From an uncultured Eubacterium sp. (GTDB lineage: Bacteria; Bacillota; Clostridia; Lachnospirales; Lachnospiraceae): a stretch of DNA of 12,689 bases. The notes beneath the pieces were generated by a model. It was not told the DNA's origin. It ran no database searches and saw only the letters and a program-made list of their open reading frames with translations. The stretch covers positions 1 through 12,689 of the forward strand of contig CAJUIH010000063.1 in the NCBI GenBank assembly GCA_910586045.1. The letters are read 5' to 3'. This document shows, in pieces, positions 1-6,185 of this stretch; positions within the stretch are counted from its first letter, which is position 1; every line of letters starts with the position of its first letter. A program made the position numbers and the translations under genes.

Positions 1-20
1 TCTTAACTTCATGACATTGC

Positions 21-35
21 TATCTGAACTGTTAC
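21..35 (-). repeat. 15-base motif, copy 1 (second copy 5729-5743)
   Basis: The 15 bases TATCTGAACTGTTAC at 21-35 occur again as their exact reverse complement at 5729-5743. In both places the motif lies about 28-30 bases upstream of a promoter -35 hexamer and in the same orientation relative to that promoter. On the other strand the core ACAGTTCAG fits the published loose LytTR-family half-site pattern. A 15-base match in a window this size is expected by chance roughly 0.15 times, so it is suggestive only. Confidence 0.35.
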
Positions 36-63
36 GTATGGCGGACTTTTCCTTTGCTGTTCC

Positions 64-92
64 TTGTCTTTCCCGTCGGTTTGCTATATAAT
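64..92 (+). promoter_or_regulatory. Promoter of the cardiolipin synthase gene
   Basis: TTGTCT at 64-69 and a perfect TATAAT at 87-92 are separated by 17 bases, matching a housekeeping sigma-A promoter with a 4/6 -35 box. Transcription would start near position 99, giving a leader of about 65 bases before the ATG at 164. Confidence 0.7.
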
Positions 93-163
93 GTTAGCTA
101 ATAAAAGTAAAGCGGGAGTAATCCTGTACAAGTAAGAGAAAAGAGAAAAGAGGGAAGACGGAT

Positions 164-1747
164 ATGTTTCAGATAAACAATGCCCGCAACAGAGGGATCA
201 GGCTGCTTAAAAAAAGCAAAAAAGGCTTGTCTTATGTTATATTTGGCCGTATGGGCCTTATGCTGCTTTTAATGGCGCTGCAGGCGGCTGCGCTGCTTGG
301 AATGTTCCGGTGGTTTGAGGAACTGCTGCCGCATTTTTATAGTGTAACGATTGTTTTTACCGTAATTATGGTGCTGTACCTGCTCAATAGCTGGATGAAC
401 CCGACCGCAAAGATTACATGGCTGGTGATTATGATGTTGTTTCCGGTTTTCGGCGCGTTATTATACTGGTATACAAGGAGTGATATCGGCCATCGTGCAT
501 TGCGGGACCGTTTTGCTGAACTGACAAAAGAAACAAAAGAAATCATACCGCAGGAGGAATCTGTTTTTCAGGCATTTGAAAGGGAAAATCCGGGTGCAGC
601 CGCACTCGCGCGTTATATGCGCAGAAGCGGCTGCTATCCGGTCTTTGCTGAAACGGCGGTCACTTATTTCCAATCCGGGGAAGCAAAGTTTGAAGAACTG
701 CTGCGGCAGATCGAAAGGGCAGAGCATTTTATTTTTATAGAATATTTTATTATAGAAGAAGGGCTGATGTGGGGTAAGATTTTGGAAATCCTTGGACGTA
801 AGGTAAAGCTTGGCGTCGATGTACGTGTGATGTATGACGGCACTTGTGAATTAAAGCTTCTGCCTCATGATTATCCGAAACGGCTGATGGATCTTGGGAT
901 CCAGTGTAAAATATTTGCCCCGGCCATGCCGTTTCTTTCCACCCATTATAATTATAGAGACCACCGCAAAATCCTGGTAATTGACGGGCATACGGCGTTT
1001 AACGGCGGTGTGAACCTGGCGGATGAATACATCAATCATGTGGTACGGTTCGGCTACTGGAAAGATACGGCCGTTATGTTAAAGGGCGAAGCGGTAAGAA
1101 GCTTTACCCTGATGTTTTTGCAGATGTGGAATATGGACGGGAAAATGCAGGAATACGAAAAATTTCTGGCGTATCCGGCTCCAAAACGCAAATATGCCAG
1201 GGGGTTTGTGATTCCGTACGGGGATTGTCCGCTGGACCAGGATATGTTGGGAGAGCGGGTATACATGGATATCTTAAACCGTGCCAGGAAGTATGTGCAT
1301 ATTATGACACCGTATCTGATTCTGGACGGGGAAACGGAGACAGCGTTGCGGTTTGCCGCAGAGCGCGGTGTGGAGATTATTCTGATTCTGCCCGGTATTC
1401 CGGATAAAAAGATTCCATATGCCCTGGCAAAAATGCATTACGAAGCGCTTTTGCAGTCCGGGATTCACATATATGAATATACACCGGGATTTGTCCATGC
1501 AAAGGTATTTGCCTGTGACGACCAGGAAGCGGTCGTTGGGACGATTAACTTAGATTACCGCAGCCTGTACCACCATTTTGAATGCGCTACTTATCTTTAT
1601 GGAACGGATTGTATCGCGGATATCGAACAGGATTTCAAACAGACGCTGCGGGAATGCCGGCGGGTTACGATGCATACGGTCAAAAACGAAGACTGGAAAG
1701 TGAAACTGACCGGGATTGTGATGAAAGCGGCGGCTCCGCTGCTGTGA
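164..1747 (+). CDS. cls: Cardiolipin synthase (phospholipase D superfamily)
   Basis: This 527-residue membrane enzyme should join two phosphatidylglycerol molecules into cardiolipin plus glycerol. Three hydrophobic segments lie near residues 30-48, 60-76 and 84-104; the first is longer than the two-helix anchor usual in the family. The cytoplasmic catalytic part carries two HxKxxxxD motifs: His267/Lys269/Asp274 (DHRKILVIDG, followed by GGVN) and His445/Lys447/Asp452 (VHAKVFACD, followed by GTINLDYRS). Both are complete, so an active enzyme is expected, and the length is normal for bacterial Cls. The start at 164 sits behind a modest purine-rich site (AGAGGGAAG) and its own promoter. It is monocistronic: the next gene is convergent. 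A different PLD-type phosphatidyltransferase is possible but less likely. Confidence 0.93.
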   Translation: MFQINNARNRGIRLLKKSKKGLSYVIFGRMGLMLLLMALQAAALLGMFRWFEELLPHFYSVTIVFTVIMVLYLLNSWMNPTAKITWLVIMMLFPVFGALLYWYTRSDIGHRALRDRFAELTKETKEIIPQEESVFQAFERENPGAAALARYMRRSGCYPVFAETAVTYFQSGEAKFEELLRQIERAEHFIFIEYFIIEEGLMWGKILEILGRKVKLGVDVRVMYDGTCELKLLPHDYPKRLMDLGIQCKIFAPAMPFLSTHYNYRDHRKILVIDGHTAFNGGVNLADEYINHVVRFGYWKDTAVMLKGEAVRSFTLMFLQMWNMDGKMQEYEKFLAYPAPKRKYARGFVIPYGDCPLDQDMLGERVYMDILNRARKYVHIMTPYLILDGETETALRFAAERGVEIILILPGIPDKKIPYALAKMHYEALLQSGIHIYEYTPGFVHAKVFACDDQEAVVGTINLDYRSLYHHFECATYLYGTDCIADIEQDFKQTLRECRRVTMHTVKNEDWKVKLTGIVMKAAAPLL

Positions 1748-1767
1748 GAGGGGATAAGCGGATAAAG

Positions 1768-1841
1768 AAAGAACAGGGGGCTGCCGCAGCCTCCTGTTTC
1801 TTTGCCCTGGTGTCCGGGAGAACGGACAGCCTTGTTTTTTT
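1768..1841. terminator. Double-hairpin terminator region, probably bidirectional
   Basis: Two hairpins follow the cardiolipin synthase stop. The first (1772-1783 pairing with 1787-1798, extendable with bulges to about 1768-1803) has a CCG loop. The second (1811-1816 with 1823-1828) is followed closely by seven T at 1835-1841. On the minus strand the first hairpin follows the stop of the YczE-like gene and is followed by a pyrimidine-rich CTTTCTTTA tract. The arrangement suits convergent genes sharing one terminator region. Confidence 0.65.
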
Positions 1842-2535
1842 ATGGCCTGGACAGCGGTTTTATTTTAGCGCCGCGCATAAACGTCCAGTTTTTTTCTAAA
1901 AGCGGAATCGCCGCTTTTTGATTAAAGAGTTCAATGATAGGTCCCATGCCGAAAGCGGCAATCAAAGTGCCGATTCCCGGCATAATTCCCATAAGCAGCC
2001 CAGCCGCCGTACATACAGTATCCGTGCCGATCCGGCAGATCCGAAACGGCGCCAGCTTGCGGTCAGTCAGGATCAGCGCCCATGCATCATAGGCCGAAAC
2101 GCCAAGGTCGGCCGTAAAATACAAGGAAGCGCCGAAGCATAATACGAGCAAGGCTGCACAGAGCAAAAGCAGCTTTGCCGGAATGGAAGGATCCGGGTAC
2201 CAGTTGTGCAGAAATTTGAGGGCGGTATCCGCGATGATTCCGGTAAACAGCAAATTCATAATCGAGGATAACCCAATATAATGACGGTCCACCACCAGGA
2301 CTCCTATGGTTAATACAAATGTGACGATTGTAAAAATCGTGCCGTAGGATAAACCGGTCAGCCGGCCCATGCCGAGTGTCAGACAGGAAAACGGGTCGAT
2401 TCCCAAGTCTGCTGTTTTTAAAATAGCGATTCCTATAGCGGTCAGACAAACGCCGCACAGAGCCATAGTGATTCTTTTTGTCATGTGTTTCATTTTCGTA
2501 GCCCATTCTGCGAAAATCGGTACCGTAAGTTCCAT
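1840..2535 (-). CDS. YczE/YitT-like integral membrane protein
   Basis: A hydrophobic protein of 231 residues from this start, with about five to six membrane segments (roughly residues 22-40, 62-83, 88-108, 119-140, 168-185, 188-203). It resembles the YczE/YyaS/YitT-type group of Firmicute membrane proteins, whose biochemical role is not firmly established. An internal duplication is visible: KTADLGIDPFS at residues 40-50 and FTADLGVSAYD at 140-150 each follow a hydrophobic helix, giving two related halves. The start is uncertain. The first 14 residues do not look like part of the fold, and Met15 (position 2493, MKHMTKRIT) places a short basic stretch directly before the first helix, as is usual for the family; neither start has a strong ribosome binding site. 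It lies downstream of the glycosidase gene on the same strand but may have its own promoter. Confidence 0.75.
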   Translation of the reverse strand: MELTVPIFAEWATKMKHMTKRITMALCGVCLTAIGIAILKTADLGIDPFSCLTLGMGRLTGLSYGTIFTIVTFVLTIGVLVVDRHYIGLSSIMNLLFTGIIADTALKFLHNWYPDPSIPAKLLLLCAALLVLCFGASLYFTADLGVSAYDAWALILTDRKLAPFRICRIGTDTVCTAAGLLMGIMPGIGTLIAAFGMGPIIELFNQKAAIPLLEKNWTFMRGAKIKPLSRP

Positions 2536-2565
2536 GCGTCTTTTCGCAGAGCATCCTTTCTGTTT

Positions 2566-2641
2566 AGAATTATATAAACGGCGTAAAATTTCAGCACAAT
2601 ATCATCTGCTTCTGGCCCGCCGTTTATCGGGTTTATTGTGC
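2566..2641 (-). promoter_or_regulatory. Possible promoter with two interleaved inverted repeats
   Basis: In the 140-base gap between the glycosidase and the YczE-like gene, a perfect 10-base inverted repeat (2574-2583 with 2618-2627, ATAAACGGCG) overlaps a perfect 7-base one (2594-2600 with 2635-2641, GCACAAT). The arms alternate, so the two stems cannot form as simple hairpins together; they could alternate or form a pseudoknot. On the minus strand TTGTGC is 17 bases from TATATA, or 19 from TATAAT, giving a plausible promoter whose boxes overlap the repeat arms. It could act as operator, attenuator or terminator. Confidence 0.4.
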
Positions 2642-2675
2642 GGTATTCAATCACCGAATATATAGATTATTTTAG

Positions 2676-4307
2676 TTATTGCAGCGGAATGGTAATGTGA
2701 AACAGGCTGTCATTGCTTTCCAGCGTCGTGCCCGCTGGATCATACCAATTGTAAATGATTTGTCCGTCCGCATCCTCCCACACTTCCGGACAGTCAGTTT
2801 CGGTCCAGTCCATTGGAATTTTGTGGCACGACTGGGCGGAAGCCTTAACGAGGATGGCTCTTAATTCCTCCATTTCCGCAGGCGTTAACAGCCCTGGTTT
2901 GGCAGATACAAACAGCGGGGTTCCGCTTTCCGCAATCAGGTCTGCCCATTGGCGGTTTAAGTTCCATGGGATGTTTCCGGCAATGCCCACGCAATCCGCG
3001 TCTACATCGTAAAAGGTACCATGCTGCGGCAGACGGAATGCAAGCGTGTTAATGCCCATACGCCGTGTCCGCTCCCAATTCCGGCCGCTTGTATCGTCCC
3101 CAGTCCGGTTTGCGTGCATCAGTCCGGCGCCCAGATGTCCGATCGTGTTGCATCCGATAATAATCGTGTTGGATGGACTGCATGCGTCATAAATGGCCTG
3201 GTATAATGTTTTTACGACTTCCGCGCTTGTCAGGCTCCGGTCATGGAAATGCCATCCACCATGCGTGACGAAAGGATTCATTTCAAATCCCCACCGGCCG
3301 AACAGGTCAAAGGTGGAAAAATCATGTTTGATCAGTTTATAACCCCATCCGCAGATCCGTCTGACGTCTTCTTTAATATATTCGAGTGCGCCCGGATGGG
3401 AAGGGTCCAGGCATCCGTTATAGGAAATCCGCCATTCATCCGGAATAGACGCATCCTCGTTTAACAATAGACGCACCCAAATGCCAGGGTGTACGCCTTT
3501 TTGGACAAGCTTTTGCGCCAGCCCCGCCATATCCGGAAATTTGCTGTTGCCGCAGCGCCATGGGCCCCCGTTATACTCATCCAGCCTGTGATGCTCCTGC
3601 CAGCAGTCGTCGATTACCATAAACGGCGGATTTTCGGCCCCCTTGGTCAGTTCCAGCACGTAGTCGGTATCGTTTAAGATTTCTGCTTCACAGCTATCCC
3701 CGTATGCATAATACCAGTTATTGCTGCCATAGACCGGTACATCCGAAAAGATCGGGTTCGGGCACATCAGGCGGCAGAAATCCTGTGCAAAATGGAACGC
3801 ATCCGTACCAGGCGCTTCCATACAAACCAGTTCTGCCGCTTTTAGGCGTCTTCCGTTTAAGATAACGCCCTCGCCGCCGCTTCGTACATCCAGTACCAGC
3901 GTGATCCCCCGGGTGTCCACCTGCCAGTAACACAGGGCGGACGGCTGCGTCCTTACCCCAAATCCATACTGGCGTTCCTGTGCACAAGCCAGAAAATACC
4001 ATGGCAGGATACGGTTTGCGCTGATGCCGCGCCATTCCAGATCACCATAACCCCGTTCCCAGGCGTCGCCGAGAATTTTTACTTGTTTTGGAAGCGGCTG
4101 GTTCCAACGCAGCCGCACCCATTCTACGGCGCTGGTATCGGCAGTCAGGTAAATGTCGGTAGAAACCCCGCTGTCCACGCATTCCAGACGGATATCGCCT
4201 TGTCTGAGCGTTCCTTCTGCGCGGGCCATCTGCCAGGTTTGTTCGGATGTCTTGACCGTGGCAAAATCAAATAGGCAAAAATCCAGTGGTTTCATAATGT
4301 CAGACAT
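2676..4307 (-). CDS. GH-D clan glycosidase, GH36-like alpha-galactosidase
   Basis: A 543-residue protein with no signal peptide, so a cytoplasmic glycoside hydrolase probably acting on alpha-galactosides. Residues 1-185 or so form a beta-rich N-terminal part; the (beta/alpha)8 barrel begins near PVYGSNNWYYAYG (191-203). Clan GH-D signatures are present: VIDDCWQ at 231-237 (usually DDGW), GIWVRLL at 275-281, the expected nucleophile Asp329 in LIKHDFSTFD, and the expected acid/base in RTGDDTS at 401-407 (Asp404 or Asp405). A short C-terminal beta domain follows. The start at 4307 is fixed by AAGGAGGA at 4314-4321, seven bases upstream. It is shorter than the roughly 700-residue classic GH36 enzymes and closer to the short isofamilies. 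No sugar transporter or regulator is adjacent, so the substrate cannot be read from context. Confidence 0.8.
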   Translation of the reverse strand: MSDIMKPLDFCLFDFATVKTSEQTWQMARAEGTLRQGDIRLECVDSGVSTDIYLTADTSAVEWVRLRWNQPLPKQVKILGDAWERGYGDLEWRGISANRILPWYFLACAQERQYGFGVRTQPSALCYWQVDTRGITLVLDVRSGGEGVILNGRRLKAAELVCMEAPGTDAFHFAQDFCRLMCPNPIFSDVPVYGSNNWYYAYGDSCEAEILNDTDYVLELTKGAENPPFMVIDDCWQEHHRLDEYNGGPWRCGNSKFPDMAGLAQKLVQKGVHPGIWVRLLLNEDASIPDEWRISYNGCLDPSHPGALEYIKEDVRRICGWGYKLIKHDFSTFDLFGRWGFEMNPFVTHGGWHFHDRSLTSAEVVKTLYQAIYDACSPSNTIIIGCNTIGHLGAGLMHANRTGDDTSGRNWERTRRMGINTLAFRLPQHGTFYDVDADCVGIAGNIPWNLNRQWADLIAESGTPLFVSAKPGLLTPAEMEELRAILVKASAQSCHKIPMDWTETDCPEVWEDADGQIIYNWYDPAGTTLESNDSLFHITIPLQ

Positions 4308-4389
4308 GATTTGTCCTCCTTGCTGTCTCCTTTTATTTTCAAATAAATTATGCGGATTGCCGTTGTTAAAAATTGGGATAGCGGCATAA

Positions 4390-4403
4390 ATATTTTGAAA
4401 TAT
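4390..4403. promoter_or_regulatory. AT-rich palindrome upstream of the glycosidase gene
   Basis: ATATTT at 4390-4395 and AAATAT at 4398-4403 form a palindrome about 85 bases upstream of the glycosidase start. No convincing -35/-10 pair was found in the 4308-4440 interval, so this is only a weak candidate operator. Confidence 0.2.
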
Positions 4404-4439
4404 GGATTTGTGCAGGGATTTCCCGAATTTTCCTTGATT

Positions 4440-4579
4440 TTACAGGCTTTTCAGTGTCTTAGATAGTGAAAAGGTATGCCGATGGGAAATGGACAATACG
4501 GTACGGTTTCTGGAGACATTCTGTATGGCTGTGTTTTGCGCTTTCTGTTCGGATGAATTTGACAGGCATTACGTTTCAT
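4440..4579 (-). pseudogene. Remnant of a second ABC exporter ATPase gene
   Basis: The upstream ABC fragment ends in a sequence with a near-perfect ribosome binding site (AAAGGAGGTGG) followed by an ATG at 4579 that overlaps its stop codon, the usual arrangement for the second gene of a heterodimeric exporter pair. From that ATG only 42 codons are open and they look like no known protein. In another frame, just downstream, a stretch ending at a stop at 4440-4442 includes RNRTVLSISHR, which matches the H-loop region near the C-terminus of ABC ATPase domains (consensus RTvl.IsHR). I infer a second ABC gene that lost nearly everything between its start and the end of its ATPase domain and is now frameshifted. 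The fragment is short and the match was made by eye. Confidence 0.45.
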
Positions 4580-5669
4580 TACCGCCACCTCCTTTTGACT
4601 GCGTACGGTAGAGCTTTGCGTAGGACGGATTCCACTGCATAAGCTCTTCATGGGTGGAAACCATGGTATGTCCATGCTCCATCCAGATTACCTGGCTGCA
4701 TTGGGGAAACAGGTATAAGCGGTGGGAAATAAGCAATACAATGCGGCTTTTTGCAAGCTCTCTTATATGAGAAAATATCTCCTGCTCCGTCTCCTTGTCC
4801 AGCGCGGAAAACGGGTCGTCCAAAATGTAGACAGGCCTTGGGTGAGCCAGTGTCCTTGCCAGCGCGACGCGCTGTTTCTGCCCTCCTGAGAGCAGGACGC
4901 CTCCGCTTCCGATCCGTGTCTGAATGCCATCCGGCATCTGTTTCAAATCTTCATCAAAGCAGACGGCGGAAAGATAAGCTGCCGGGTCTTCGGGAATACC
5001 GAGTAATATATTATTTTCTATGGTATTACTGAAAAGTTCGCAGTCATGTCCCAGATATCCGATGATCCCACGCCGCGTTTCCGGGGAAAATCCGCTCAGT
5101 TCCCTGTGGTTAAAACGGATAGAGCCGAGGTATTCCTGTTCGCAGAGAAAGGCCTTTCCGAAAGAGGTTTTTCCGCAGGCCACAGGGCTTGTGACAGCAA
5201 TGATCTCTCCCGGTTCTGCGGAAAAAGAAACAGGGTCAAACAAAAATGTCCCCTCCGGATTCCGAACGCGCAAATGCTTCGTATGAAAGGAAGCCGGTGA
5301 AACAACGGGAGGGCAGGAATCGTCCGGAACCTGATTCATCAGCGGACGGATCCGGTGCCAGGATACGTTTTCGTTGGTGTGGTTTGTACTGTCAGTTTCT
5401 CTTTGTTCGCTGTCATAAAATAATCCTCCTGTTCTGTTTGAAGCAGTTATGATTACTCTTATTGGCACCGGCCCAAGATAATGCGTTCCAAAAATGTATA
5501 AAAAAACACCTATGGAACATACAACTGTCCCACAGATGTTAAAAAGCAATCTGTTGCCGCCATTTAGCAGCCCGGCTCTATGGCGTAAAGGCCATTACCT
5601 GCTCAGTTTGTACTGTTGATCTCGCATTCGGTAAAGAATGTAATGCAGTGCAGTGAGTATCTGATACAT
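4569..5669 (-). pseudogene. ABC exporter ATPase gene lacking most of its membrane domain
   Basis: An open frame (TTG at 5549; open back to 5594) encodes an exporter-type ATPase domain: Walker B YILDDPFSALD, signature LSGGQKQR and H-loop ISHR. Upstream of it, RLLFNICGTVVCSIG and NVSWHRIRPLM look like the fifth membrane helix and the linker of an ABC exporter, but the preceding 200 or more residues are missing. Beyond an in-frame TAA at 5595-5597 the same frame continues back to an ATG at 5669 (MYQILTALHYILYRM...), which resembles an exporter N-terminus, suggesting an internal deletion. Key residues have also drifted: Walker A reads SPVACGKT, with Ser and Ala for two conserved Gly, and the Q-loop Gln is His in GYLGHDCELF. 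Asp for the catalytic Glu after Walker B is normal for one half of asymmetric exporters. A translated orphan ATPase cannot be excluded. Confidence 0.65.
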
Positions 5670-5698
5670 ATTATATCAATAGATACCCGTCAAGTCAA
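5657..5698 (-). promoter_or_regulatory. Consensus minus-strand promoter with operator-like palindromes
   Basis: On the minus strand TTGACT (5693-5698) and TATAAT (5670-5675) are 17 bases apart, with a TGA just before the -10 box that adds an extended -10 element. It points toward the ABC remnant. Two GTATC/GATAC-type palindromes sit on it: GTATCTGATAC at 5657-5667 over the expected start of transcription, and TATC-AATA-GATA at 5674-5685 in the spacer. These look like operator sites for a dimeric regulator. The possible ATG at 5669 directly abuts the -10 box, so that codon would lie upstream of the transcription start. Confidence 0.7.
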
Positions 5699-5728
5699 CC
5701 ACCTACCAATATCTCCACAATGCACATG

Positions 5729-5743
5729 GTAACAGTTCAGATA
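5729..5743 (+). repeat. 15-base motif, copy 2 (first copy 21-35)
   Basis: GTAACAGTTCAGATA, the reverse complement of 21-35. It lies 30 bases upstream of the minus-strand promoter's -35 box, in the same relative orientation as copy 1 to the cardiolipin synthase promoter, and about 9 bases before the structured element at 5752-5916. It may be a regulator site or the 5' boundary of that element. Confidence 0.35.
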
Positions 5744-5751
5744 GGGTGTTA

Positions 5752-5916
5752 CATTTTGGCTGCGGGGACGCCGGATGAGGGACGCGGGCCTGGCTTGCGG
5801 CTCCGGCTCCAGAATGGTAAGAGTCCCTAAGCATTCTGTATTTACGGATCGACCTGCCCCGGTCGCGGCGCCTTTAGCCACTGGCGAAAGCCAGGGCGAA
5901 TTCCGGCCAGCCAATG
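5752..5916 (+). ncRNA. Candidate structured RNA, possibly HEARO/OMEGA-like, without effector gene
   Basis: This GC-rich stretch folds compactly when read on the plus strand. Visible stems are a long-range closing helix, TTGGCT (5756-5761) with AGCCAA (5909-5914), extended across a bulge by 5752-5753/5915-5916; GCCGG (5770-5774) with CCGGC (5803-5807); CAGAATG (5810-5816) with CATTCTG (5832-5838); CGACC (5850-5854) with GGTCG (5861-5865); and CGCC (5869-5872) with GGCG (5895-5898) enclosing CTGGC-GAAA-GCCAG (5881-5894), a classic GNRA hairpin. GTCCC (5823-5827), in the loop of the third stem, can pair with GGGAC at 5779-5783 or 5765-5769, a possible pseudoknot. The GNRA loop exists only on the plus strand. 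The size, multi-stem form and pseudoknot recall HEARO RNA, the guide RNA of IscB nucleases, but that identity comes from general resemblance. No HNH nuclease gene follows. Confidence 0.5.
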
Positions 5917-5968
5917 TCTCCTTTCGATAGCAGACACAATTTGGTCACGTTCTATGCCTATTCGCTTA

Positions 5969-5997
5969 TTTACAGAAGAAATGTTCTATTATATAAT
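5969..5997 (+). promoter_or_regulatory. Promoter of the acetyltransferase-regulator operon
   Basis: TTTACA (5969-5974) and TATAAT (5992-5997) are 17 bases apart. Transcription would start near 6004, giving a leader of about 180 bases that contains the 24-base inverted repeat before the acetyltransferase start at 6186. Confidence 0.7.
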
Positions 5998-6045
5998 GAA
6001 AAAAGCCGGACTTACCATAACGGCAGGCCGTACGCGGCATACTAA

Positions 6046-6146
6046 GGAACTGTCCCAAAATAACTTACCATAGTCCTTGTCTTTTTCTCCGATCGCGCAG
6101 TTCAAAAACCCTGCGAACGATAGGTAAGTTATTTTGGGACAGTTCC
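6046..6146. repeat. 101-base element with perfect 24-base inverted repeats
   Basis: Bases 6046-6069 (beginning GGAACTGTCCCAAAATAA) are the exact reverse complement of 6123-6146. The 53-base interior contains a smaller hairpin (TCGCGCAG at 6093-6100 with CTGCG at 6111-6115 and CGA at 6118-6120, an AA bulge between). The form fits a miniature inverted-repeat transposable element or the paired ends of a deleted insertion sequence, but no target-site duplication is visible in the flanks. Being in the leader of the downstream operon, it would also form a very stable RNA hairpin without a U tract. Confidence 0.6.
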
Positions 6147-6185
6147 GAATCCGCACAATAAAAAATAAGGATGGAGGTATTTCTT

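Noticed and set aside
5690..5914. A 74-codon minus-strand open frame (MAGRNSPWLSPVAKG...)
   Set aside because: It coincides almost exactly with the structured element, whose stems explain its conservation-like GC-rich composition. No ribosome binding site or recognisable domain was seen; likely a spurious ORF antisense to an RNA.
6139..6147. ACAGTTCCG as a LytTR regulator site
   Set aside because: It deviates from the LytTR half-site pattern at one position, lies inside the inverted repeat arm, and has no second site at the expected spacing.
6036..6156. Target-site duplication flanking the 24-base inverted repeats
   Set aside because: The bases immediately outside (ending ACTAA on the left, starting GAATC on the right) do not match at any short length, so I do not claim a confirmed transposon insertion.
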